Below, in pieces: positions 1 through 8,113 of a DNA stretch of 21,131 nt. Position numbers and translations under genes: made by a program. Numbering within the stretch: position 1 is the stretch's first letter; every line of letters starts with the position of its first letter. Under the pieces are notes generated by a model. The model saw nothing but the letters and a program-made list of their open reading frames with translations. It was not told the origin of the DNA and did no database searches. The DNA comes from Gemmatimonadota bacterium (lineage in GTDB: Bacteria; 4572-55; J002): the NCBI GenBank assembly GCA_003697105.1, contig RFFQ01000108.1, positions 1 through 21,131 on the forward strand. The letters run 5' to 3'.

Positions 1-1
1 C

Positions 2-3000
2 TATGTTGATTTAGGTGGTGCTCCCGATCGTAATGGTTGTATCTATGCTGAGGCTCAGGGCCGGGAGGTTTGCATCAGTGATGGTGAAGGCGAAGGTACT
101 ATCACCAATGACGATACGGCGCAGATCAGCATCAATGATACGACGGTGACGGAAGGTGACAGTGGTACCACGACGATGACCTTTACCGTGACGCTGAATG
201 CGGCGGTAGATGTACCGGTGACGGTCTACTACGAAACGATGGACAGCACCGCCACTGCCGGTGCGGTTCGGTCTCCTGCTGGCGGTGATTACAATTATGC
301 GACGGGCAGTGTCACCTTCCCAGCAAATTCGACGACGAACCAGACGATTAATGTGACGGTGGTTGGTGATGAAACGGTGGAAGATGATGAAGTCTTTCAT
401 CTCTGGCTGGCAACCGAGATGGCTGAGCGTTCCCTACGCGCCAGCAAGGGCAACGTCACAGCACGACGGGGCACGCTGCGGGATGTAGATGAATTCGCTC
501 AGGGTCGGTCGGTAACTCTGGGAGACTCACTCGGACGAGGGGTGATTCTGAATGATGATACCATTTGGGTAACCATCAACGATGATACCAAGGACGAAGA
601 AGATGCTGGTGATGAGACACTCGATTTTACCGTAACCCTAAGTGCCTCCCCACCAGAGGATGTGACCCTGTGGATCGCCACCGCCAACGGTACCAGTGCG
701 GTCGGTAACGCTACGGCAAATCTGGATTACGAGCCGATTGAAAGCCAGCAGATCACGTTCCCGGCAAATGGCGGCACCACGCAAACCTTCAACATCACTT
801 TTATGAACGATATTATTGTGGAATTGAACGAGTGGTTCAGCGTCAATTTGACCGGTATTCAGTACGGCGGAGAGACCGATTACAGCCGCGCGGCATTCCA
901 AGACAGTGTCGGGATTGGGACGATTGTCGATAGCGATACCACCACCATCTGGATTGGGGATCGGGTGAGACCGGAAGGCAATCCGGGGGATGACAACTAC
1001 ATAGATTTTACGTTGCGCATCTCTCATCCGGTGGATGAAGACCTGACTATCGCCTTGACCACAAGCGACCTAGAGGCGCTGGATGGTATCGATTACGAAG
1101 GGGTGACGGCGGCAGAACTGACCTTCCCCGGTACCGGTTTGGATGCCGACCGCTACCAGAGCTTTAACGTGGCGATCATCGAAGATGATTTGGTTGAAGA
1201 TAACGAGCAGTTTCAAATCGATATCGGTAATGTTTTGTTTGCCGGACAGTCGCTAGGCTCGCGGTTGAAAGAAGAACGCACTTCCGCGCGGGGGACGATT
1301 CAGAATCAGGTGGAAGATGTGGCAACCGTGACGATCTCCGGTTTGACGCAGGCAGAAGGCAATAGCGATTCCACAGCGTTCAATCTGACCCTACGGATTG
1401 ACCGTGAAATTGCAGATAGCGTTTCCGTGCCCGTCCTGACAGTCGATCAGAACTCGGCGACGCCGGGTGTAGATTATCGCCGGGTACAGCGGGAATATGT
1501 GACCTTTTATCCCCAAGGCAGTGATACCCAAACGATCACCGTCTATGTTTACGGCGATGAACTGGTGGAAACCGACGAGTATTTTGATGTGGCTTTAGGT
1601 AGTCCCGCGCTGTTTGGCGGTACACCAACCTACAATATTGTGGAATTGGATGAAACCCCCGCACGAGTGACGATCACCAATGATGATGTGGCGCAAGTTT
1701 CAATCAGTGATGCCGAAATCGCGGAAGGTAACAACGGTACGACGGCGCTAGTCTTCACGCTCACGCAGTCTGCAACGGTGGAATCAGACGTGACGGTTGT
1801 GGCGAATACCCAAGCAGGTACTGCCACACCAAACGTGGATTACACCCCTCTGACCGATCAGACGGTAAGGTTTACCCCGGGCAACCCGACCCAAACCCTG
1901 ACCGTTCTGCTGGCTGGCGATATGACCGTTGAATTAGATGAGACCTTCACCGTAGAACTCAGTGATGTGCAAATTGGGGGTCAACCGAACGCCAATCAGG
2001 TTTCGATTTTAGATGGTCAAGGCGTGGGTACCATTCTGAATGATGATGCCGCGACAGTGAGCATCAATAGTGTCAGCGGTGCAGAGGCATCGGGTTCATT
2101 GACGTTCACGGTGACGTTAAGTCAGGCCGTGGATGTCCAGACACGCGTCGTGGCGAACACTGCGGATGGGACCGCAGAAGCCGGTACGGATTACACGGCG
2201 GTGACCTCCCGGAATGTGATTTTCACACCGGGCGGAGCCTTGAGCCAATCGGTCGCAGTGCCGCTGATTGATGATAATGTGGGTGAGGATAATGAGACCT
2301 TCACGGTAACATTAAGCGATCTGGAAGCGAGCAACCGGTCGGTGACAATTAGCGGGGCAACGGGTACCGGTACGATTGTGAATGATGATGCTCCAGATGC
2401 AGGACCGGAAGCGGAAAACGACGCCTACACCGCGGATGAAGATGTATTGTTGAGCGTAGCGGCACCGGGCGTCCTCTCTAATGATAGTGATGACAATGGC
2501 GATGTGCTAACCGCGCAACTCGTGAGTGATGTTTCGCACGGGACGTTGACCCTTAATGATGACGGATCGTTCACCTATCAGGGCGATACGAACTTCTTTG
2601 GAACAGATAGTTTTACGTATCAGGCGTTTGATGGCACCCATCTTTCGGCGACGGCAACGGTGACCCTAACAGTGACGGCAGTGAATGATGTGCCGGAGTG
2701 GGCAATGACCTTATCGGATACGACGTTTGAAGAAGATAGTTCCATCAGCTTTGATCTGAAGCCATATGTAACAGATGTAGAGTCTGATGTGGGTGATTTT
2801 AGTTGGAGCGTGATTGCCAGCGTAGCCTCTCGCACAGGAGGCGGTGGCGTTGTTGAGCTGAGCGCGGCGAAATCCGGCGGGTCGGCCCACCAAAAGGTGG
2901 AAGTCATGGCGGAGAAGCGCCTCCAAGTGGCAGTTCAACCGGTGGCAGAACGGGAAGCGGTTCGCCGGGGTAACCTGCGGGTGGATGACTTTACTGCCTC

Positions 3001-4774
3001 AGTGAGTTCAGATGGTATTCTAACATTGACCGCCGCAAATGACTGGTTTGGTACCCGTCAAGTAACGGTAACGGCAACGGACGAAGGCGGCGCTTCAATT
3101 ACGGATAGTTTTCTGGCGACCGTCACAAATGTGAATGATGCCCCAGTACTGGGAACGTTGCCGGCAGATGTTTCGCTGTTGCTGGAAAATAACCTAAACA
3201 CCACGGTTCAGCTTTCCGCCTCTGACCCGGATCGAGAGACGCTGACCTTTAGCGCGGCGGTGGTATCAGGTACATTGGATGACCAACTGGTAAGTGTGAA
3301 TGGTTCCACGTTGACACTGAATCCGTACGCGGTAGGAGATGCGACGGTGGAAGTAACCGTGGAAGACCCACAGGGTAGCCGGGATAGCGGTACCTTTTTA
3401 GTCACTGTGGATTATGTGACGTTGCGAATTGCCAACCGTTACACCACCAGCCACAATGTAGATGAGGGCGTGGTAAATGTCTGTTTCACGGTTTCGGTAG
3501 AGGAAGCAGGCGCGACGCTATACAACGTGGACATCGCCGATAGCCCAATTTCGATGAGTTATGCCGTCAGTAGCTCCGAGACGGTCACCTTAGACGGCTA
3601 TGCGACACTGAGTGTACCGGCTGAATTTACCGGTTCCGCTGATTTGTGCGCCACATTTGATCTGGGAGACAGCCGTCTTCCAGACCCAGCGGTAGTGACT
3701 CTCAATGGGGATTTTACCCTGAGTGCAAGCAACATTGCGCCGGGGAGTGGTCAGTCTTCCTTGCGGATTCACGTGTTGGACAATGGCGCTCAGGAGATTT
3801 ACGAAGTACCCGATTTGAATGGGGATGGCTGTGTGGAAGCCATCGACCTCCAAATTCTGATTTATGCCTACGGTTCGGTACAAGGGGATGTCAATTACAA
3901 TCCGTTGGCAGATATAGGGATCACCGGAGTGCCGGGGGCAATTGGTCAGGATGGTCGAGTGGATTTCTACGACTTAGCCCTGTTTGCCGAATATTACGGT
4001 ACTTGTAATGGCCAACCGATTGGGCGTCCGTCAGACCGGCATCTGGATGCGGTGGCTACTCGTGAGACGGCTCAATTGAGCTTAGTTGAGCAGTTGGATT
4101 CGGATCACTTACGGGTGAAGGTATTGGCGTCTCCGTTGGCAGAAGTGTATGCGCATCATCTTGTTCTGAACTATCCGGCGGATGTGCTGGAAGTGGTTTC
4201 GGTAGAAGCTGGCGATTTTCTGAGTAGCGGCGGGATTGAGACATTCTTCTACCCGTTAGTTGACGCGGAAAACGGCAAACTTACCCTAGATGGTAGCTGT
4301 CTGGGTGCCGTGGACGGGATGACAGGTAGTGGTACGCTGGCGGAAATCGTCTTTGCTATCAAGCAGAGTGGGCATTATACTCTGGATTGGTCATCTGTGA
4401 CCCTGTTGAACCGTGATTTTCAGGTGCAGGATGCCATTTCGCTGGCGTCTCTAAGCGGGGATGTGGTCAAAGCGGCACCGGAAATTTCTGTACCGGTCAA
4501 TTACGCTTTACACCAGAACTATCCGAACCCATTCAATCCGAAGACGACACTCCGCTTTGATGTGCCGCAGACGGCTCGTGTGAGTTTGTCGATTTATGAT
4601 GTGAGTGGGGCATTAGTCCGGACGTTGGTTGATGGTGAAGTCGAAGCCGGCTATCATCAAGTGGTCTGGGATGGTACGGATGCGAGCGGTCAGGCGGTGA
4701 AGAGCGGGGTTTATGTTTACCGTCTGGACGCGGGTTCGTTCTCACAAACCGAGTCGATGGTACTCTTGCGATAA
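2..4774 (+). CDS. Giant secreted Calx-beta / cadherin-like / dockerin / cohesin-like protein with C-terminal sorting domain (5' partial)
   Basis: The frame is open from base 2, so the gene begins upstream; about 1590 residues are visible. It starts in the tail of a Calx-beta repeat (GTITNDD at 95-115). Six more Calx-beta repeats follow (about 122-559, 560-943, 947-1310, 1316-1687, 1688-2047, 2048-2391), mostly closing with versions of G(T/V)I.NDD and carrying acidic E(T/D)DE loops typical of calcium-binding Calx-beta folds. Next come a VCBS/cadherin-like module (2400-2700) and two further cadherin/Ig-like modules (2701-3145, 3146-3420). After a stretch I cannot assign (3421-3800) there is a dockerin-like segment (DLNGDGCVEAIDL, 3812-4010), a cohesin-like domain (about 4070-4440) and a FlgD-Ig/type IX-like sorting domain (NYPNPFNPKTTLRF, from about 4498) at the very C-terminus. 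Role inferred: secreted or surface adhesin/matrix protein. Two GC-rich in-frame insertions are listed separately. GTG at 146 is not the start, because the coding sense continues upstream of it. Confidence 0.9.
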   Translation, partial: YVDLGGAPDRNGCIYAEAQGREVCISDGEGEGTITNDDTAQISINDTTVTEGDSGTTTMTFTVTLNAAVDVPVTVYYETMDSTATAGAVRSPAGGDYNYATGSVTFPANSTTNQTINVTVVGDETVEDDEVFHLWLATEMAERSLRASKGNVTARRGTLRDVDEFAQGRSVTLGDSLGRGVILNDDTIWVTINDDTKDEEDAGDETLDFTVTLSASPPEDVTLWIATANGTSAVGNATANLDYEPIESQQITFPANGGTTQTFNITFMNDIIVELNEWFSVNLTGIQYGGETDYSRAAFQDSVGIGTIVDSDTTTIWIGDRVRPEGNPGDDNYIDFTLRISHPVDEDLTIALTTSDLEALDGIDYEGVTAAELTFPGTGLDADRYQSFNVAIIEDDLVEDNEQFQIDIGNVLFAGQSLGSRLKEERTSARGTIQNQVEDVATVTISGLTQAEGNSDSTAFNLTLRIDREIADSVSVPVLTVDQNSATPGVDYRRVQREYVTFYPQGSDTQTITVYVYGDELVETDEYFDVALGSPALFGGTPTYNIVELDETPARVTITNDDVAQVSISDAEIAEGNNGTTALVFTLTQSATVESDVTVVANTQAGTATPNVDYTPLTDQTVRFTPGNPTQTLTVLLAGDMTVELDETFTVELSDVQIGGQPNANQVSILDGQGVGTILNDDAATVSINSVSGAEASGSLTFTVTLSQAVDVQTRVVANTADGTAEAGTDYTAVTSRNVIFTPGGALSQSVAVPLIDDNVGEDNETFTVTLSDLEASNRSVTISGATGTGTIVNDDAPDAGPEAENDAYTADEDVLLSVAAPGVLSNDSDDNGDVLTAQLVSDVSHGTLTLNDDGSFTYQGDTNFFGTDSFTYQAFDGTHLSATATVTLTVTAVNDVPEWAMTLSDTTFEEDSSISFDLKPYVTDVESDVGDFSWSVIASVASRTGGGGVVELSAAKSGGSAHQKVEVMAEKRLQVAVQPVAEREAVRRGNLRVDDFTASVSSDGILTLTAANDWFGTRQVTVTATDEGGASITDSFLATVTNVNDAPVLGTLPADVSLLLENNLNTTVQLSASDPDRETLTFSAAVVSGTLDDQLVSVNGSTLTLNPYAVGDATVEVTVEDPQGSRDSGTFLVTVDYVTLRIANRYTTSHNVDEGVVNVCFTVSVEEAGATLYNVDIADSPISMSYAVSSSETVTLDGYATLSVPAEFTGSADLCATFDLGDSRLPDPAVVTLNGDFTLSASNIAPGSGQSSLRIHVLDNGAQEIYEVPDLNGDGCVEAIDLQILIYAYGSVQGDVNYNPLADIGITGVPGAIGQDGRVDFYDLALFAEYYGTCNGQPIGRPSDRHLDAVATRETAQLSLVEQLDSDHLRVKVLASPLAEVYAHHLVLNYPADVLEVVSVEAGDFLSSGGIETFFYPLVDAENGKLTLDGSCLGAVDGMTGSGTLAEIVFAIKQSGHYTLDWSSVTLLNRDFQVQDAISLASLSGDVVKAAPEISVPVNYALHQNYPNPFNPKTTLRFDVPQTARVSLSIYDVSGALVRTLVDGEVEAGYHQVVWDGTDASGQAVKSGVYVYRLDAGSFSQTESMVLLR
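418..535 (+). other. GC-rich in-frame insertion inside the first complete Calx-beta repeat
   Basis: Between the strand ending FHLWLATE and the closing SVTLGDSLGRGVILNDD there are about 30 extra residues, basic and not Calx-beta-like (starts MAERSLRASK, contains ARRGTLRDVDEF). Hand-counted GC is 76/120 for 421-540, against 29/60 just before and 25/60 just after. The frame is kept. It could be a small inserted element or a lineage-specific loop; edges are approximate. Confidence 0.5.
2824..2981 (+). other. GC-rich in-frame insertion interrupting a cadherin-like module
   Basis: The cadherin-like module reads ...DFSWSVIAS, breaks into roughly 50 residues of Gly/Ala/Lys/Arg-rich sequence (ASRTGGGGVVELSAAKSGG ... 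AVRRGNLR), then resumes with VDDFTASVSSDGILTLT. GC by hand count is 105/160 for 2821-2980, against 52/120 upstream (2701-2820) and 28/60 downstream (3001-3060). It contains a small hairpin (CCACC-AAAA-GGTGG, about 2887-2900). GCCTC occurs at 2825-2829 and again at 2996-3000, a possible but weak target duplication. The reading frame survives. Confidence 0.6.
3812..4010 (+). other. Dockerin-like segment within the giant secreted protein
   Basis: Two calcium-loop-like halves are visible: DLNGDGCVEAIDLQILIYAY and, after a spacer of about 25 residues, QDGRVDFYDLALFAEYYG. This matches the duplicated F-hand layout of type I dockerins. A cohesin-like domain follows in the same chain, so intramolecular or intermolecular pairing is conceivable but unproven. 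Confidence 0.7.
4498..4771 (+). other. C-terminal FlgD-Ig / type IX-style sorting domain
   Basis: The last ~91 residues open with NYALHQNYPNPFNPKTTLRF and end SGVYVYRLDAGSFSQTESMVLLR. This is the standard layout of C-terminal secretion/sorting domains in Calditrichota, Ignavibacteria and related phyla. It implies export through a type IX-like route and surface attachment or release; the secretion machinery itself is not in the window. Confidence 0.85.
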
Positions 4775-4802
4775 TCCACCACACGTACTGTTGTGGGATA
4801 TG

Positions 4803-4845
4803 AAAAAAACGCCGGGTCGCTTAACAGCGGCTCGGCGTTTTAGTT
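4803..4845 (+). terminator. Rho-independent terminator after the giant secreted-protein gene
   Basis: A 15-bp stem, AAAACGCCGGGTCGC (4806-4820) pairing with GCGGCTCGGCGTTTT (4827-4841), closes fully if two G-U pairs are allowed, around the loop TTAACA. Flanking A and T runs make it potentially bidirectional. It lies 30 bases after the TAA at 4772-4774. Confidence 0.85.
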
Positions 4846-4854
4846 TGGGAGGGG

Positions 4855-4900
4855 AAAAAATAAAAGCGCCTTGATTCCGGTTGAGGGATCAAGGCGCTTT
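4855..4900 (-). terminator. Rho-independent terminator of the aconitase gene
   Basis: Perfect 13-bp stem AAAGCGCCTTGAT (4863-4875) / ATCAAGGCGCTTT (4888-4900) with a 12-base loop. On the minus strand it is followed by TTTTATTTTTT (complement of 4855-4865), the expected U-tract for the leftward gene ending at 4923. Confidence 0.9.
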
Positions 4901-4922
4901 CGGTTATGCCGGTATTTTTGGT

Positions 4923-7610
4923 CTATTCGGCAAGCATCTCTCGCAAAACGGTCTGCAAAATACCACCATTACGGTAATATTTGATCTCCATCTCGCTGTT
5001 GAGTAATACTTTTGCCTTGAATGCCACAGTTGAGCCATCGTCCCGCGTTGCCGTAATCTCAAGCACTTCTTGGGGTTTCAAATTATCATGGATGGGGATG
5101 TGGTATGTTTCTTTACCGGTCAGACCGATCGATTCGGCATTGCCCTCGACAAATTGGAACGGTAAAACCCCCATACCAACTAAATTGCTCCGATGAATTC
5201 TCTCATAACTTTCGGCAAAAACAGCCTTTACGCCCAACAAGACCGTACCTTTTGCCGCCCAATCGCGGGAACTTCCCATCCCGTAATCTTTCCCGCCTAA
5301 CACGATCAAAGGCACATTTTCGGCTTTATACTTCATGGCGGCATCATACACCCACATTTGCTCACCACTCGGTAGGTGTACGGTAATTCCGCCTTCCGTA
5401 CCCGGGGCTAATTTGTTCCGGATGCGTATATTCGCAAATGTTCCGCGTACCATCACCCGGTCATTGCCGCGTCGTGACCCAAAGGAGTTAAAGTCTTTTC
5501 GCTCTACGCCGTTTTCGCGCAAATAATCGGCGGCGGGTCCTTCGGGAATCGCTCCAGCGGGGGAGATATGATCGGTCGTGACCGAATCACCCAACATCAT
5601 GAGTACTCGTGCGTTTTCAATCGGGCGAATAGGGGGTATCTCTGGGGTCAATTCGGTGAAGAAGGGTGGCTCTTGAATATAAGTGGAATCTGCCCGCCAG
5701 TTGTATAGTTCGCTTGTTTCCATCGGGATTTTGTTCCATTCAGGGTTGAATTCGTCGAGGTTGCGGTACATCTTTTTGAACGTGTCGGGATTGGTGGCAT
5801 TTTCCAGAAATTGATCGATTTCGGCGGTAGTGGGCCAAATGTCTTTCAGATAGACCGCTTCGCCGGCGTCATTGGTGCCGATGGGGTCCTTCATGAGGTC
5901 AATATCGACAGTACCTGCGAGGGCATACGCCACAACCAATGGGGGGGAGGCGAGGAAGTTTGCCCGGGTTAACGGATTGACGCGACCTTCAAAATTGCGA
6001 TTACCGCTCAGTACGGCGGCGGCAACAATATCGTTCTCCTGAATGGCATTGGCGACGGCTTCTGGTAACGGGCCACTGTTACCGATACAGGTGGTGCAGC
6101 CATAACCGACGGTGTGGAATCCCAGTTGGTTTAAGTAATCTGTCAAACCAGATTCGTTGAGATATTCGGTGACCACCCGCGAGCCGGGGGCAAGGCTGGT
6201 TTTGACATAGGGCGGCACTTTTAAGCCTTTTTCCACTGCTTTTTTCGCCAAAATACCCGCCCCTAACATCACGGATGGATTGCTTGTGTTGGTGCAACTG
6301 GTGATGGCGGCAATTACGACCGAGCCATGGGTCATCGTAGCTTCACCTTGGCCATTCATTTGGACGCTGGTGGTTTTATGCACCTCTTCCGCCGGAATGT
6401 TGAATCCTTGATGTCCGGCGGGAGCGGTCAAAAATTGCTGGAAACGGCTTTTCAGATCGACCACCCGGATACGGTCTTGCGGGCGCTTGGGCCCTGCGAC
6501 GCTGGGTTCCACATCACTTAAATCGAGTTCGAGGGTATCCGTGTATTCGGGATCCGGGGTTTCGTCGGTGCGGAATAAACCTTGTGCTTTGGTGTACTGT
6601 TCAACGAGCTGTACCTGTTCTTCGGAGCGACCGGTACGGCGCATATATTCTAACGAACCGGCATCCATCGGGAAGAAGCCCATGGTGGCGCCGTATTCTG
6701 GTGCCATGTTGGCAACGGTTGCCCGGTCGGTTAAAGTGATGTGGCTCAAACCCGGTCCATAAAATTCAACAAATTTGCCGACGACACCTTTTTCGCGCAA
6801 CATCTGGGTCACTACCAAGACCAAATCAGTTGCGGTCGCGCCTTCCGGCAGTTGGCCCGTCAGCTTGAAGCCGATGACCTCCGGCATCAACATGTAAATC
6901 GGTTGTCCGAGCATGACGGCTTCGGCTTCGATCCCGCCGACGCCCCAACCGACAATCCCCAATCCGTTGATCATGGTGGTGTGAGAGTCTGTTCCGACCA
7001 GACTATCTGGATAGGCAACACCTTTTTCCAGAAAAACGCCGCGGGCAAAGTATTCCAAATTAACCTGATGGACAATCCCGACGCCCGGGGGAACCACGGT
7101 GAATTTTTCAAAGGCGTTTTGACCCCATTTGAGGAACTCATACCGTTCCCGGTTGCGCTCAAACTCAATTTGCATATTGTAGAAAAGGGCATCTGGTTGG
7201 GCAAATCGATCCACTTGAACGGAGTGATCGACCACCAGTTCTGAGGGAATACGCGGTTCTATTTTTTTAGGATCGCCCCCTAACCGTTGCATGGCGGATC
7301 GCATGGCGGCGAGGTCCACTAGCGCTGGAACGCCGGTAAAATCCTGTAGGACCACCCGTGCCGGCATAAACGGGATTTCTGCATTGGCGACTGCTTTGGC
7401 GTTCCAAGTTGCCAAGCGAGCCACATCATCTTCTGTTATCATCTGGTTGTCACAATGGCGCAGGACAGATTCCAACAGGACTTTGATGCTCATGGGTAAG
7501 CTGGAAATGTGCCCTACACCTTCTTTTTCCAATTGGGATAGCCGGTATAGTTCTGCCGTACCATTACCGGTCTCAAATTGCGTTCGTGAGCCGAATGGGT
7601 TATAACTCAT
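4923..7610 (-). CDS. acnA: Aconitate hydratase, AcnA/IRP1 type
   Basis: Interconverts citrate and isocitrate through cis-aconitate in the TCA cycle; cytoplasmic [4Fe-4S] enzyme. At 895 residues it has the usual AcnA length. The three cluster cysteines are present at C439 (SCTNTSNP) and C505/C508 ([10 protein letters not shown]), the same spacing as in the bacterial AcnA/IRP1 group. Also visible are [13 protein letters not shown] and, in the C-terminal swivelling domain, [27 protein letters not shown] and [14 protein letters not shown]. The ATG at 7608-7610 is preceded by AAGGAGA with about 8 bases spacing. It ends at its own terminator, and another terminator separates it from the CBM48 gene upstream. 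No other TCA-cycle gene is nearby. Regulation by iron or RNA binding cannot be judged from the sequence. Confidence 0.97.
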   Translation of the reverse strand: MSYNPFGSRTQFETGNGTAELYRLSQLEKEGVGHISSLPMSIKVLLESVLRHCDNQMITEDDVARLATWNAKAVANAEIPFMPARVVLQDFTGVPALVDLAAMRSAMQRLGGDPKKIEPRIPSELVVDHSVQVDRFAQPDALFYNMQIEFERNRERYEFLKWGQNAFEKFTVVPPGVGIVHQVNLEYFARGVFLEKGVAYPDSLVGTDSHTTMINGLGIVGWGVGGIEAEAVMLGQPIYMLMPEVIGFKLTGQLPEGATATDLVLVVTQMLREKGVVGKFVEFYGPGLSHITLTDRATVANMAPEYGATMGFFPMDAGSLEYMRRTGRSEEQVQLVEQYTKAQGLFRTDETPDPEYTDTLELDLSDVEPSVAGPKRPQDRIRVVDLKSRFQQFLTAPAGHQGFNIPAEEVHKTTSVQMNGQGEATMTHGSVVIAAITSCTNTSNPSVMLGAGILAKKAVEKGLKVPPYVKTSLAPGSRVVTEYLNESGLTDYLNQLGFHTVGYGCTTCIGNSGPLPEAVANAIQENDIVAAAVLSGNRNFEGRVNPLTRANFLASPPLVVAYALAGTVDIDLMKDPIGTNDAGEAVYLKDIWPTTAEIDQFLENATNPDTFKKMYRNLDEFNPEWNKIPMETSELYNWRADSTYIQEPPFFTELTPEIPPIRPIENARVLMMLGDSVTTDHISPAGAIPEGPAADYLRENGVERKDFNSFGSRRGNDRVMVRGTFANIRIRNKLAPGTEGGITVHLPSGEQMWVYDAAMKYKAENVPLIVLGGKDYGMGSSRDWAAKGTVLLGVKAVFAESYERIHRSNLVGMGVLPFQFVEGNAESIGLTGKETYHIPIHDNLKPQEVLEITATRDDGSTVAFKAKVLLNSEMEIKYYRNGGILQTVLREMLAE

Positions 7611-7644
7611 CAGCCGGTCTCCTTATGTGAGATGAAGTTTATCA

Positions 7645-7682
7645 AATTTAAAAGACCCTCCCCACCATGTGGGGAAGGTCTT
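7645..7682 (-). terminator. Rho-independent terminator of the CBM48 gene
   Basis: AAGACCCTCCCCA (7652-7664) pairs with TGGGGAAGGTCTT (7670-7682) over 13 bp with one mismatch, loop CCATG. On the minus strand it runs into TTAAATTT. It sits in the 99-base gap between the CBM48 gene and aconitase, so aconitase is either read through or has a promoter here that I cannot identify. Confidence 0.75.
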
Positions 7683-7709
7683 CCGACTTAAAATGACATT
7701 TGGTTGAAT

Positions 7710-8012
7710 TTAGACATCATACGTTCTGACAACACAATTTTCGCCACCATGCTCGTTAGGAGTGGTTCCATCCGGTTTCGGATCGTTGAACCAATTGCCA
7801 TCTTGATCCACATAGCGGTATTCATATTCGGCATCTTTATCGAGGGTGATTGTTTTGCTGAACCCGCCACTTTTTAGGGCTTTCATTGGGTTTGCACTTG
7901 GATCCCACTCATTGAATGTTCCCACGACCGATACGCTGGTGGCGTTGGTATCTTCGGGAGATAGCTTAAACGTGACTTTGCACTTGGTTTTTAAAAATTG
8001 CTTCTTTAACAT
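7710..8012 (-). CDS. Stand-alone CBM48 / AMPK-beta-type glycogen-binding domain protein
   Basis: A 100-residue protein that is essentially one carbohydrate-binding module (CBM48, isoamylase N-terminal/AMPK-beta glycogen-binding family). Visible family features are VTFKLSPEDTNATSVSVVG, FNEWDPSANPM with the conserved NEW..., KSGGFSKTITLDKDAEYEYR and the closing YVDQDGNWFNDP. There is no catalytic domain, signal peptide or membrane segment. I chose ATG at 8010-8012 because AGAGGAG lies five bases upstream; the longer frame to 8081 would add 23 residues (CRPRNRNIFNFKF...) that are not CBM-like and lack a ribosome site. Likely role, inferred: binding glycogen or starch, or acting as a separate subunit that targets an enzyme to it. 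It lies 101 bases downstream of the DHH gene. Confidence 0.85.
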   Translation of the reverse strand: MLKKQFLKTKCKVTFKLSPEDTNATSVSVVGTFNEWDPSANPMKALKSGGFSKTITLDKDAEYEYRYVDQDGNWFNDPKPDGTTPNEHGGENCVVRTYDV

Positions 8013-8048
8013 AAAAACTCCTCTAATAAACTTAAAGTTAAAAATGTT

Positions 8049-8077
8049 CCGGTTTCGTGGACGACACACGAAATCGG
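8049..8077 (-). terminator. Hairpin between the DHH gene and the CBM48 gene (terminator or leader structure)
   Basis: CCGGTTTCGTG (8049-8059) pairs with CACGAAATCGG (8067-8077), 11 bp with one G-U pair, loop GACGACA. On the minus strand it is followed by AACATTTTTAA, which fits a weak intrinsic terminator of the DHH gene. It also lies in the CBM48 leader, so an attenuator or mRNA-stability role is possible. Confidence 0.5.
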
Positions 8078-8090
8078 ACAAATGGAATTG

Positions 8091-8104
8091 AGATTGTACA
8101 ATCT
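8091..8104. promoter_or_regulatory. 14-bp perfect palindrome upstream of the CBM48 gene
   Basis: AGATTGTACAATCT is a perfect palindrome located just after the DHH stop codon and about 80 bases upstream of the CBM48 start. No U-tract follows on either strand, so an operator is more plausible than a terminator. The binding protein is unknown, and I see no convincing -35/-10 pair around it. Confidence 0.35.
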
Positions 8105-8113
8105 TGGAACGGG

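Noticed and set aside
146-148. GTG as the start codon of the giant gene
   Set aside because: The frame is open to the window edge and upstream codons encode the end of another Calx-beta repeat (GTITNDD), so the gene starts outside the window.
2620-2938. Antisense frames over the GC-rich insertion (75 and 95 residues)
   Set aside because: No ribosome site or family features; they extend into the opposite strand of ordinary cadherin-like coding sequence. Openness follows from GC-rich composition.
6741-7244. 167-residue plus-strand frame inside aconitase
   Set aside because: Lies wholly opposite a fully conserved aconitase; the translation shows no domain.
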